The translations under genes and the position numbers were made by a program. Shown piece after piece: positions 7,674 to 19,105 of a stretch of 64,000 nucleotides of DNA. The number at the start of each line of letters is the position of its first letter. Within the stretch, counting starts at the first letter, position 1. The stretch is from RGDT01 sp964630925 (GTDB taxonomy: Bacteria; Planctomycetota; Planctomycetia; Gemmatales; Gemmataceae), in the NCBI GenBank assembly GCA_964630925.1, contig CAZVZK010000008.1, positions 1 to 64,000 on the forward strand, written 5' to 3'. Below the pieces are notes generated by a model that saw only the letters and a program-made list of their open reading frames with translations, searched no databases and was not told where the DNA came from.

Positions 7674-8510
7674 TCAGGCCAGGGTCTGGTAATCTGGCGG
7701 GTAGTGCAGCACGAACCCGTTTTTTGTCCGGTGCCTGGTGAACGAGGTAAGCCCACCTTCCTCCTTGGGGAACATCTCCCGAGCGCGATGGGTCAGGATC
7801 ACTTCATCGCGACCGGTGCTTAGCTTGCAGCATTCGTTAACCGCAGTGCCATAGGCCGTGAGTTCGTTGGCCCCGCTGAGACCGATCCGCGTTGCAACGA
7901 TGTCACCGACATCGATCCCCACGCCCACTTCCAGAACACCCTCGCCCACGCCTACGGTCTTGCCGTCCTTCCTCTTGATCGCCCCCTTGGCGAGGACTGG
8001 GTTCACTACCCGCTTCACGGCCTTGACGATGGCGTCTCCGCAGTCGCACGCTCGCTCTACGGCATGCTCTGCTTGCTTCGGGGCGACAGGCGGCTGGCCC
8101 TCGCTGGTGTCCACGAGGCCGAAACTCGCAATGGCCCCATCCCCCCGCAGCCCAACAACGGCCCCTTCAAATCCTTCGATCACCGCGAGAGCGGTCGGGA
8201 GGTATGTGTGCATGATCACATACATGTCCCTGGGACTGACTTCTCTCGCCAACGCGCTGGAATTGCGCAAGTCAAAGGAGAGCAACGCACCCCAGGCCTT
8301 CAGGCCCTTGTAGGTGGGCAGCTCGCTGTACTCGGGCTTGTCCTCCAGCATCGACTCACGAAGGGCTTTGACACGCCCTGCTGCGTACTTGATCGATTCG
8401 CTGAAGGCCTCAACCTTGTCTCTCGACAAGCGAATACTGTCGGCCGCGCTGGTCGCCTTGTCGTAGGACTCCTGAGCCGTTGAGCGAAGATCGCTGAGCG
8501 AGATTTGCAT
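7674..8510 (-). CDS. pycC: Pycsar nucleotide cyclase (PycC-like class III cyclase)
   Basis: This 278-residue soluble protein has a helical N-terminal segment (1-~70) followed by one adenylate/guanylate-cyclase catalytic domain. Both metal-binding aspartates are present: D80 in LLSFDLRNSS and D124 in GLRGDGAIASFG. A VGVGIDVGDIVATRIG strand pair and a GTAVNECCKL helix follow, as in class III cyclases. With the DUF5706-like effector directly downstream, the natural reading is a pyrimidine cyclase that makes cCMP or cUMP on phage infection. Whether it uses CTP or UTP, or is an ordinary adenylate cyclase, cannot be told from the residues I can place. The start ATG at 8510 yields the complete N-terminal helix. 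The gene lies 165 bases from a broken phage terminase gene. Confidence 0.8.
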   Translation of the reverse strand: MQISLSDLRSTAQESYDKATSAADSIRLSRDKVEAFSESIKYAAGRVKALRESMLEDKPEYSELPTYKGLKAWGALLSFDLRNSSALAREVSPRDMYVIMHTYLPTALAVIEGFEGAVVGLRGDGAIASFGLVDTSEGQPPVAPKQAEHAVERACDCGDAIVKAVKRVVNPVLAKGAIKRKDGKTVGVGEGVLEVGVGIDVGDIVATRIGLSGANELTAYGTAVNECCKLSTGRDEVILTHRAREMFPKEEGGLTSFTRHRTKNGFVLHYPPDYQTLA

Positions 8511-8675
8511 TGAGGCCTCATCCTGACGCGACGGAATTCGGTGCTAGCGAATTGTACGCGGACCGGCCTGGCCGGAATTGTGAAAGTTGTGCGAAAACAA
8601 CCTGTTCAGCTGGCCGCCAGACCGACTGGGCTTGCGCCTCCCCACCGCCGCCCTGCCCCCGCCATACTCGCCCCC

Positions 8676-9094
8676 ATGACACTCCCCGCGCACAAGGCCC
8701 TGTCGCTGGCCCTCGACCCTTCCCTCATCCTCGACGCCCAGGGCATCGCCCCCGACCCCTGGCAGCGTCAGTTCCTCCTCTCATCGGCCCGCCAGGCCCT
8801 CCTCAACTGCTCCCGACAGGCCGGCAAGTCCACCGTCGTCTCCGCCCTCGCCCTGCACACCGCCCTCTCGGCGAGCAGATCCCCGCGAAAAAGAGCGAGA
8901 AGGCCCAGATCGACACGATCCGGGAGATCGCCGAGACGAAGTCGCGCCACACGATGTCCAGGTACTTCTGGTCCGGCGACGGGGAGGAGGACCCGGTCCC
9001 CTGGCCCGAGTTCAAGGCCAAGGACCCCGCCCACGCCCACGAGGGCGACTACCGGACCGCCTTGAAAATGGCAGACACGTGGTCCGGGCATTGA
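8676..9094 (+). pseudogene. Remnant of a phage terminase large subunit joined to a second fragment
   Basis: ATG 8676 begins a typical terminase/phage ATPase N-terminus: ILDAQGIAPDPWQRQFLL, then NCSRQAGKSTVVSALALHTAL, which contains the Walker A-like RQAGKS. At about 8865 homology stops and the frame is lost. In another frame, a 75-residue tail follows (EQIPAKKSEKAQIDTI, YFWSGDGEEDPVPWPEF, stop at 9094) that I do not recognise. A full terminase would have ~400-550 residues, so most of the ATPase and the whole nuclease domain are missing. It marks this area as the remains of a prophage or similar element. Confidence 0.65.
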
Positions 9095-9140
9095 GGCGCC
9101 GGCGCGGTCACGAAGCGGGCCGGCGCCCTCGCATCCACCG

Positions 9141-10760
9141 TCACCTCTCGACGTAGCCCTTGCCCGTCTTCTCGCGGATGAGCTTCTCCATCGCCGACCG
9201 GGCCGCGGCCTCGTCGCCCGGCTCCTTGATCGTCGTCTGGCCCCTGGCGCCGATCTTGCCGTACTGCGTGTACAGCCGCGCCCCCTCGGTCCACACCTCC
9301 CAGAACTTGCTCGACGTGCCATCCACCAGCTCGAAACGCCGCCGCCCGCCCGTCGGGGCCGCGGCGGCCACGGCCACGGGGGCGGGCTTCGCCGCCGCCG
9401 GCTTGGGGGCCGGGGCGGGCTTCGGCGGGGCGATGGCCACGGGCGCGCCGACCCGCTCGATGAAGCCGTCATCGAGCTTCTCGGCGGCCATCTCGGCGAG
9501 GGCGGCGCGGGCCTCCTCCGGGCTGTCGTAGGTGAAGGTGCGGACCTGCGGCGTGCCGTCCGCCTTGCCGAAGCGCAGCGACAGCGTCGCACCACTGCGG
9601 ACGCCCTCCCAGTACCGCGCCTCGCCGCCGGCGCCGTAGTCGAAGGCGCGGGCGTCGGCCGAGACGGGCCCGGCAGGAGCCGGGGCGGGCGTCTCCTTCT
9701 TCGGCGGGGCGGGGGCCTTCTTCGCGGGCATCGGGGAGATGATGCCGTCGCGGCGGACGCCGACGTAGACCGGGAAGCGCGGCACGTTCAGCTCGGTCAG
9801 CTCCTGGTACTTGAAGGTGATGACGGTGCCGATGGGCGGCGGGCTGTCGCGCTCGTGGTCCTTCAGGCCCGTGCCGACGCCGAACTCGACGCCGTCGGGC
9901 AGCCGACACCGCAGGGCGCCGACCCGGCCCTTGTGCCGGCCCTCGCCGGGGTCGTAGCCGATGATCGTGGCCTCGGCGTCGTGGAACTTCTTGACCTTCT
10001 GCAGGATGCTGCTGCGGCCCGAGGCGTACATCGAGCCGGGCTTGCGGAGCATCAGGCCCTCGCCGCCCAGGGCATCGACCCTGGCGAACTCGGCCCACAG
10101 GTGGTCGAACCCGCGGCACTGCTGCTGCTCCAGGACGCTGGCGAACTCGTGGCCGCGGGCGCCGACCAGATCGGCGAGGTAACGCAGACGCGCCTCGAAG
10201 GGCCCGCCGTGGGCCGGGGCGTCGAAGACGACGTAGCGCATCTGCCTCCAGTCGTCGCCGCGGGTGCCGGACATGGCGATGCCCTGAGCGAGGGTGAACT
10301 TCTTGCGCGCGACCCACAGCTCGCCGTCGAGGGGGACGGCGGGCAGGCCGGCGGTGAACCAGGGCGGGGCGAGGAACAGCTTGCCGTTGCGGGAGAGGAA
10401 GCGCGTGCCGTCCCACCACGCCCGCACCCCGTCCAGCTTCTCGCTCATCCACCAGCCGACGGGGTTGGACTCGCCGTCCCAGGACTCCGCGAGGAGGACG
10501 CCGGGGACGACCTTCTCCCCGTCCACCGGGTCGGGGGTGCGCGACGGGAGGGGCACGTCGGAGCCGATGCGCTCTTCCTCGGCGGCGTCACCGCGTAGCT
10601 TGCGGATGTGCTTGCAGGTGCGGACGCGGGGGTCGATGGACTGGTTGCGCCAGGCGGGGCAGGTGCAGGACCAGCCGCCGCCGCCGCAGTTCTTGATGAT
10701 GTAGGGCTTGGCGCCCGAGCCCTTCATCTCGATGGATTCGCCGACGGCGAGGTCCGGCAT
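9141..10760 (-). CDS. ATP-dependent DNA ligase with N-terminal SWIM finger and two C-terminal WGR domains
   Basis: This encodes 539 residues. Residues ~25-60 hold a SWIM-type zinc motif (C32, C34, C49, H51). The ligase core follows with KLDG (Lys108, the adenylated residue), LDGEL near 144-148, EGLMLRKP and the downstream VKKF motif. An OB-fold region comes next. Two WGR-like domains (RYWEG--SG-TL--RFGK near 350 and KFWEVWTEG-RLYTQYGK near 490) are joined by Ala/Pro/Lys linkers. It should seal DNA nicks using ATP. WGR domains bind DNA ends in PARP-like proteins, so this may be an end-recruiting ligase. GGGAG precedes ATG 10760. Housekeeping bacterial ligases use NAD, so this is an accessory repair enzyme. 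Confidence 0.88.
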   Translation of the reverse strand: MPDLAVGESIEMKGSGAKPYIIKNCGGGGWSCTCPAWRNQSIDPRVRTCKHIRKLRGDAAEEERIGSDVPLPSRTPDPVDGEKVVPGVLLAESWDGESNPVGWWMSEKLDGVRAWWDGTRFLSRNGKLFLAPPWFTAGLPAVPLDGELWVARKKFTLAQGIAMSGTRGDDWRQMRYVVFDAPAHGGPFEARLRYLADLVGARGHEFASVLEQQQCRGFDHLWAEFARVDALGGEGLMLRKPGSMYASGRSSILQKVKKFHDAEATIIGYDPGEGRHKGRVGALRCRLPDGVEFGVGTGLKDHERDSPPPIGTVITFKYQELTELNVPRFPVYVGVRRDGIISPMPAKKAPAPPKKETPAPAPAGPVSADARAFDYGAGGEARYWEGVRSGATLSLRFGKADGTPQVRTFTYDSPEEARAALAEMAAEKLDDGFIERVGAPVAIAPPKPAPAPKPAAAKPAPVAVAAAAPTGGRRRFELVDGTSSKFWEVWTEGARLYTQYGKIGARGQTTIKEPGDEAAARSAMEKLIREKTGKGYVER

Positions 10761-10932
10761 GGGTGCATCTCCCGGGGGTGTCCGCCGTGAGTGTACCCGG
10801 CCCGGGGCGGGTTTCAAGCGTGGCCGGCTCCAGGCGAGCTTGCCCCGGAAGGGCCCGAGTGAACGGCCCCGCGCTTCCACGTCCGCCCCCCCGTCGCTAC
10901 GCTGTCACAAGGAACGACCCCCGGAGGCGATC

Positions 10933-11619
10933 ATGGCAAACAAGGTGACCTGGCTCGGACACTCGGCCCTGCTCATCGAGACTTCCGGCCAGAAGATTCT
11001 GATCGACCCCTTCTTCACCGGCAACCCGGCGGCCGCCATCCCCGCCGCCCGCGCCGAGTGCGACTTCATCCTCGTCTCGCACGGCCACGGCGACCACGTC
11101 GGCGACGCCGTCGAGATCGCCAAACGCACCGGGGCGACGGTGGTCGCCAACTACGAGATCGCCGGCTGGCTGGAGAAGCAGGGGCTGCAGCGCGTCCACG
11201 GCATGCAGCACGGCGGCGGGCACGACTTCCCCTTCGGCCGCCTCAAGATGACCTTCGCCATCCACGGCTCGCAGCTCCCCGACGGCAGTTACGGCGGCAA
11301 CCCCGCCGGCTTCCTCCTCCACACCAAGGACGGACGCAAGATCTACGACGCCGCCGACACCGGGCTATTCGGCGACATGCGGCTGATCGGCGAGGAGGGC
11401 ATCGACCTGGCCATCCTCCCCATCGGCGACAACTACACGATGGGCCCCGACGACGCCCTCCGGGCGGTCAAGCTGCTGACGCCACGCAAGGCGTTCCCGA
11501 TCCACTACTCGACGTGGCCCCCCATCGCGCAGGACGCGGCGGCGTGGGCGGCGCGGGTGCGCCGCGAGACCGCGTGCGAGGCGATGGTGCTGGAGCCGGG
11601 CGGGGCGGCCGAAGTGTGA
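10933..11619 (+). CDS. UPF0173 metal-dependent hydrolase (metallo-beta-lactamase fold)
   Basis: This 228-residue cytoplasmic protein has the metallo-beta-lactamase signature HGHGDHVGD at residues 50-58, an upstream LIDPFFTGNP strand typical of UPF0173, a later YDAADTGLF (third metal ligand region) and PIHYSTWP near the C-terminus. Members resemble UlaG/YtnP-type hydrolases; the substrate is unknown. GGAGG lies six bases before ATG 10933. The gene is divergent from the DNA ligase and stands alone; a repeat block follows it. Confidence 0.88.
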   Translation: MANKVTWLGHSALLIETSGQKILIDPFFTGNPAAAIPAARAECDFILVSHGHGDHVGDAVEIAKRTGATVVANYEIAGWLEKQGLQRVHGMQHGGGHDFPFGRLKMTFAIHGSQLPDGSYGGNPAGFLLHTKDGRKIYDAADTGLFGDMRLIGEEGIDLAILPIGDNYTMGPDDALRAVKLLTPRKAFPIHYSTWPPIAQDAAAWAARVRRETACEAMVLEPGGAAEV

Positions 11620-11674
11620 CCTGGGGCAACAGCGGCTTCGGCCGTTGGCGAGCGTGGCCGCGTCCCGTCAGGGA

Positions 11675-11720
11675 GGCGCTGACGCCGCGTGGGCGGGGCG
11701 CTGACGCATCCCCGCCCGCC
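11675..11720. repeat. Dispersed GCGCTGACGC repeat, copy 1
   Basis: Two GGCGCTGACGC units about 20 bases apart are followed by ATCCCCGCCCGCC. The same pattern (a GCGCTGACGC pair, then a CCCGCTCGCC-like end) appears at 21456-21560, 34662-34865 and 61876-62004, always between genes. It fills the 123-base gap before the convergent M24 gene. Confidence 0.6.
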
Positions 11721-11742
11721 AGGATCGGCTCACGCCCACGGC

Positions 11743-12933
11743 TCAATACTCCGCCAGCACCCGCAGCACCGCCTCCTGCGGCGCCGGCCCGGTCACGTGC
11801 ACCGCCCTGTCCGCCCCGACGTACACGTTCACCTCGCTGCGCACCCCGAACTCCGGCAGATAAATCCCCGGCTCCACCGAGAAGCAGGTCCGCGGCATGA
11901 CGCGCCGCGTCTCGTGCGTCTCCAGGTTGTCCATGTTGGCGCCGTTGCCGTGCGTCTCCTCGCCGATGGAGTGCCCGGTGCGGTGGACGAACGCCGCGCC
12001 GTGCCCCGCCTCCTCGATCACCTCGCGGCAGGCGTCGTCCACCTGATACCCCTGCAGCGCCTCGCCCGCCGCGAACGCATCGCGCACCCGCTTGATCGCG
12101 GCGTCCCTGGCCCGCCGCACGATCTGGAAGATGTCCTCGTACCTCGCCGGCACCTCCTTGCCCACGAAGCCGACCCACGTCAGGTCGCTGTAGACGGCAC
12201 GCGGCTTCGCGAGCTTGGCCCACAGGTCGATCAGCACGAAGTCGCCCTCGCGGATCAGGCCGGCGTCGCCCGGCCGCGGCGCGTAGTGCGGGTCGCCCGA
12301 GTGCGGGCCGACCCCGACGATCGGCGCGTGATCGGTCACCAGGCCGTTGGCGGCGAAGTGATCCATGATGACCTTCTGCACGTCCATCTCGTGGACCGCC
12401 TGTTTGGCGCGGACACGCTCGGCGATGAACCTCCAGGCCACCCCGTAAGCCGACGAGGTGTGCTTGGCGGCCTCCAGGTGCATGGCCCACTGGTCATCGT
12501 CCCAGCACGCCTCGAAGCGCTGGATGAGGTCGCCCGACGGCACGACCTCGACGCCGTCGGACCGCACCAGCTCGACGGTGCCGGCATCCACGCGCGAGAT
12601 GTAGGGGTTGGCGTTGCGCGGGGCGTACTCCATCGCGATGCGTTTCGCGCCCTTCACCAGCCCCGCGACCCCGGCCTCCAGCTCCTGCCAGCGCAGGTAG
12701 ACCGTCTTCTCGCCGGGGTAGGCGGAGAGGACGGCGGATTCGATGCGGTGGACCAGTTGCCGCGGCGGCCCGTCCGCCGGTATGTAGTAGAACCAGCGCC
12801 GCGTGGCGTGGGCGTCGGCGGGGAACCGCAGGACACGCCGCGCCAGCACGTTGAGGCCGCGGAAGTCGTACAGGAGCCAGCCGTCGAGGCGCTCCTCGCG
12901 GAGGGCGGCCTGGATCGCGGCGATGTCGAGCAT
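11743..12933 (-). CDS. M24-family metallopeptidase (Xaa-Pro aminopeptidase/prolidase-like)
   Basis: This 396-residue protein has an N-terminal creatinase-type domain (~1-165) and a C-terminal pita-bread peptidase domain. The five metal ligands are all visible: Asp in VLIDLWAK, Asp in VYSDLTW, His in HRTGHSIGEE, Glu in SVEPGIYL and Glu in VRSEVNVYV. It should release N-terminal residues before proline or cleave Xaa-Pro dipeptides with two metal ions. No signal peptide is seen. ATG 12933 gives a normal family N-terminus (MLDIAAIQAALREE); the longer frame upstream runs through repeat hairpins at 12950-13002 and is rejected. Those hairpins would lie in its mRNA leader. Confidence 0.9.
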   Translation of the reverse strand: MLDIAAIQAALREERLDGWLLYDFRGLNVLARRVLRFPADAHATRRWFYYIPADGPPRQLVHRIESAVLSAYPGEKTVYLRWQELEAGVAGLVKGAKRIAMEYAPRNANPYISRVDAGTVELVRSDGVEVVPSGDLIQRFEACWDDDQWAMHLEAAKHTSSAYGVAWRFIAERVRAKQAVHEMDVQKVIMDHFAANGLVTDHAPIVGVGPHSGDPHYAPRPGDAGLIREGDFVLIDLWAKLAKPRAVYSDLTWVGFVGKEVPARYEDIFQIVRRARDAAIKRVRDAFAAGEALQGYQVDDACREVIEEAGHGAAFVHRTGHSIGEETHGNGANMDNLETHETRRVMPRTCFSVEPGIYLPEFGVRSEVNVYVGADRAVHVTGPAPQEAVLRVLAEY

Positions 12934-12949
12934 GAGAGGCCCCCGTGGT

Positions 12950-13002
12950 GACAGGCGGCCCGCCTGTCCTGTTGGATCGGCAGGCCAACCCGCCTGCCCT
13001 AC
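12950..13002. repeat. Pair of hairpins with REP-like heads in the leader of the M24 gene
   Basis: GACAGGCGG at 12950-12958 pairs with 12960-12968, preceded by CGTGGT. GGCAGGC at 12979-12985 pairs with GCCTGCC at 12992-12998 and is immediately followed by CTAC, which reads GTAG directly before the stem on the other strand. GTAG or GTGG next to a palindrome is the hallmark of REP elements mobilised by RAYT transposases. The pair lies between the divergent M24 and cytochrome genes. Confidence 0.5.
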
Positions 13003-13087
13003 CGGGGACGTTGTACGCCGATTTCCCCGCCGCGGCCCGCCCCCCATCGGCTACAATGAGTGCGTTCATCTCCGACGGAGGCCGCCA

Positions 13088-14404
13088 ATGTTCCGTTCTC
13101 TCCTCGCCGTCAGCGCCATCGCCCTCGTCGCCGCCGCCCCCTTCACCGAGACGCCGGCCCAGCGCGGCAAACGCTTCCTGCTCACGCGCACCTACAGCCC
13201 CCCGGCCTGGCCCGGCAACGCCTACGCCGACGCCTGGAAACGCTGGGGACTCAAGGAGAAGCCCCCCGCCAGGGACTACGCGCGCCTCTTCAACGAGCGC
13301 TACGGCCTGCACCCCGCGCCTTATGAGAATGACGGCCTGCCGATGGGGCTCCGCTACGCCCCCAACCTCCTCGGCGGCAAGGGCCTCACCACCGACTGCC
13401 TGACGTGCCACGCCGGCTCGGTCCTGGGCAAGTCGATCATCGGCCTGCCCAACACCGCCATCGACTACTCCGCGTTCTACACCGACCTGTCGGGGTCGAA
13501 GCCGCCTTTCCACTTCACGCGCGTCCGCGGCACGACCGAGGCCGGCGGGATGGCGGTGTTCCTCCTCGGCTACCGCAACCCGGACCTCTCCCTCCGCCTG
13601 TCGCCGCTCGACCTCGGCCTCGACGACCAGATGATCGAGGACGCGCCGGCGTGGTGGCAGCTCAAGAAGAAGAAGACCATGTACCACACCGGCGGCGCCG
13701 ACACGCGCTCCGTCCGGTCGATCATGCAGTTCATGATGTCGCCCCTCAACTTCCCCGCCGCCTTCCACAAGGCCGAGCCCGACTTCGCCGACATCCTCGA
13801 ATACCTCAAGTCCATCGAGGCGCCGAAGTACCCGCTGCCCATCGACGCGAAGCTGGCCGCACGCGGCGAGCCGATCTTCAAGGACAACTGCGCCCGCTGC
13901 CACGGCACCTACGGCGAGAAGCCGACGTACCCGAACAAGGTGATCCCGCTCAAGGAGATCGGCACGGACCGCCGCCGCTTCACCGCCCTGACGCCGGCGT
14001 TCGGCGAGGCGTTCAACAAGTCGTGGTTCGCCAAGGGGCCGCACGGGCAGGGCATCGTCACCGAGGGCTACCAGGCCCCGCCCCTCGACGGCGTGTGGGC
14101 CACGGCGCCGTACTTGCACAACGGGTCGGTGCCCACGCTGTACGGCGTCCTCAATTCGAAGGCCCGCCCGCGGATCTTCACACGCTCCTACGGCACCGGC
14201 ATCGATGACTACGACGGCCGGCACGTCGGCTTCAAGGTCCGCGTCCTCGACAACGCCCCCGACCAGCGCACGACGCCCCCCCTTGAATTCCGCCGCGTCT
14301 ACGACACGACGAGGCCGGGCCGCGGCAACGGCGGGCACACCTACGGCGACAGGCTGGACGACGCCGAGCGGATGGCCCTCATCGAGTACCTCAAGACGCT
14401 CTGA
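13088..14404 (+). CDS. Secreted di-haem c-type cytochrome
   Basis: This encodes 438 residues with a signal peptide (MFRSLLAVSAIALVAAAPF) and two CXXCH haem sites: CLTCH at residue 104 and CARCH at 268. The second lies in a normal cytochrome c domain with a later PPLDGVWATAPYLHNGSVPTL segment, which carries conserved features of planctomycete di-haem/cytochrome-c-peroxidase-like oxidases. It probably transfers electrons in the periplasm; the partner is unknown. GGAGG precedes ATG 13088, and TACAAT at 13052-13057 could be a -10 box. It stands alone, followed by the RND efflux operon promoter. Confidence 0.85.
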   Translation: MFRSLLAVSAIALVAAAPFTETPAQRGKRFLLTRTYSPPAWPGNAYADAWKRWGLKEKPPARDYARLFNERYGLHPAPYENDGLPMGLRYAPNLLGGKGLTTDCLTCHAGSVLGKSIIGLPNTAIDYSAFYTDLSGSKPPFHFTRVRGTTEAGGMAVFLLGYRNPDLSLRLSPLDLGLDDQMIEDAPAWWQLKKKKTMYHTGGADTRSVRSIMQFMMSPLNFPAAFHKAEPDFADILEYLKSIEAPKYPLPIDAKLAARGEPIFKDNCARCHGTYGEKPTYPNKVIPLKEIGTDRRRFTALTPAFGEAFNKSWFAKGPHGQGIVTEGYQAPPLDGVWATAPYLHNGSVPTLYGVLNSKARPRIFTRSYGTGIDDYDGRHVGFKVRVLDNAPDQRTTPPLEFRRVYDTTRPGRGNGGHTYGDRLDDAERMALIEYLKTL

Positions 14405-14414
14405 CGCCCGGCCC

Positions 14415-14442
14415 TTGCACGGCCGCCCGCCGCCGTTAGAAT
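14415..14442 (+). promoter_or_regulatory. Candidate sigma70-type promoter of the RND efflux operon
   Basis: TTGCAC at 14415-14420 and TAGAAT at 14437-14442 are separated by 16 bases, a good housekeeping promoter. The predicted +1 is near 14449, so a 12-bp palindrome at 14452-14463 would cover the start of transcription. The same TAGAATAACGCA string occurs upstream of the TPR kinase (minus strand, 43713 downward). Confidence 0.5.
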
Positions 14443-14451
14443 AACGCAATG

Positions 14452-14463
14452 GACCGATCGGTC
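14452..14463. promoter_or_regulatory. Perfect palindrome GACCGATCGGTC, probable TetR-family operator
   Basis: The 12-bp perfect palindrome lies between the candidate -10 box and the adaptor ATG (14486). TetR/AcrR-type repressors of efflux operons commonly bind palindromes with ACCG/CGGT half sites. No regulator gene is present in the window, so the repressor must be encoded elsewhere. Assignment to TetR is inference from half-site style and operon type. Confidence 0.55.
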
Positions 14464-14485
14464 TAGTATTCGCGGAGGGCGCGAG

Positions 14486-15778
14486 ATGAGGGCGTTGGCG
14501 GCGGCATCCCTGGCTCTGTCGGTCCTGGCGTGCGGCTGCGGCAAGAAGCCAGGCGAGAAGGCCGCCGCGCCCCCGCCCGAGGTCGTGGTCGTGTCCCCGG
14601 AGGCGCGCCCCCTCGGCGACTTCGAGGACTTCACCGGCTGGACCAAGGCGGCCAGCACCGCCGAGATCCGCGCCCGCGTCACCGGCTACCTGATCGATGG
14701 CCCGCGCGCCAAGAACGGGCACAAGCCCGCGCCGGACAGGATCGCGTACACGGAGGGCGGCGACGTGCCCGAAGGGGCCGAGCTGTTCCGCATCGACGCC
14801 CGCACCTACCAGGCCGAGTTCGACAAGGCCCAGGCCGCCGTCCGGCAGGCCGAGGCCACCCTGGACCGCATCACGGGCGACCTCCGCCGCGCCCGCGACG
14901 CCGGCCGCGCGACCTCGCGCGAGGAGCTGGCGCGGCTCACCGCCTCCCGCGACGAGGCCGACGCGTCCCTCGGCATCTCCCGCGCCGTCCTCAAGACGGC
15001 CACCCTCAACCTCGGGTACACGTCGGTCAAGGCCCCGTTCGCCGGACGCATCAGCCGCTCCTTCATCGACCCCGGCAACCTCGTCAAGGCCGACGACACC
15101 GTCCTCACGACCCTCGTCGCGCTCGACCCCATGCACGCCTACTTCGACGTGGACGAGCGGACCGTCCTGCGCGTCCGCCGCATGATCCAGGAGAAGGAGA
15201 TCGACTCGGCCCGCGCCACCGACCTGCACGTCGAGCTGGGCCTGGCGGACGACAAGGACAAGTACCCCCTCAAGGGCGTCATCGACTTCATCGACAACCA
15301 GATCGACCCCGGCACCGGCACGCTCCGCGTCCGGGCCAAGATCGACAACCCCCTCGGCAAGGACGGCAAGACCCGGCTCCTGTCGCCCGGCCTGTTCGTC
15401 CGCGTCCGCCTGCCCATCGGCAAGAAGGCCCCCGCGCTCGTCGTCCCCGAGAAGGCGCTCGGCTCCGACCAGGGTGACCGCTTCGTCTACGTCGTCACGG
15501 GCATCAAGAAGGTGAAACGCACCGTCAAGCGGGGCGACGAGGACGTCGAGGTCGAGGTCGAGCAGGGCATCGCCGAGTACCGCAAGGTGCTGGTCGGCCA
15601 GGCCGTCGAGGGCGGCGGCGGCGACGGGGAGGCGCTCCGCGTCATCCGCGACGTGAACGGCGTCCCACCCGGCAAGGCCCTGACGGACGCCGCCCGCGTC
15701 ATCGTCGAGGGGCAGCAGCGCGTCCGCCGCGGCAAGGAGGTCACCATCATGCCCGCGAAGAAGCCCGCCGGTAAGTGA
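14486..15778 (+). CDS. RND efflux periplasmic adaptor (membrane fusion protein), lipoprotein
   Basis: This 430-residue protein has a lipoprotein signal (MRALAAASLALSVLAC, Cys16) and then the standard adaptor order: a barrel-sandwich half (VVVSPEARPLGDFEDFTGW), a helical hairpin (AEFDKAQAAVRQAEATLDRI...), the second lipoyl half (LGYTSVKAPFAGRISR), a beta-barrel and a membrane-proximal domain (VPEKALGSDQGDRFVYVV). It links an inner-membrane RND pump to an outer-membrane channel. An acidic stretch (RGDEDVEVEVEQG, ~residues 351-363) is an unusual insertion in the last domain. GGAGGG precedes the ATG; the pump gene starts seven bases after the stop, so the two are one operon. Confidence 0.93.
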   Translation: MRALAAASLALSVLACGCGKKPGEKAAAPPPEVVVVSPEARPLGDFEDFTGWTKAASTAEIRARVTGYLIDGPRAKNGHKPAPDRIAYTEGGDVPEGAELFRIDARTYQAEFDKAQAAVRQAEATLDRITGDLRRARDAGRATSREELARLTASRDEADASLGISRAVLKTATLNLGYTSVKAPFAGRISRSFIDPGNLVKADDTVLTTLVALDPMHAYFDVDERTVLRVRRMIQEKEIDSARATDLHVELGLADDKDKYPLKGVIDFIDNQIDPGTGTLRVRAKIDNPLGKDGKTRLLSPGLFVRVRLPIGKKAPALVVPEKALGSDQGDRFVYVVTGIKKVKRTVKRGDEDVEVEVEQGIAEYRKVLVGQAVEGGGGDGEALRVIRDVNGVPPGKALTDAARVIVEGQQRVRRGKEVTIMPAKKPAGK

Positions 15779-15784
15779 GCCGCC

Positions 15785-19091
<3,307 letters not shown>

Positions 19092-19105
<14 letters not shown>

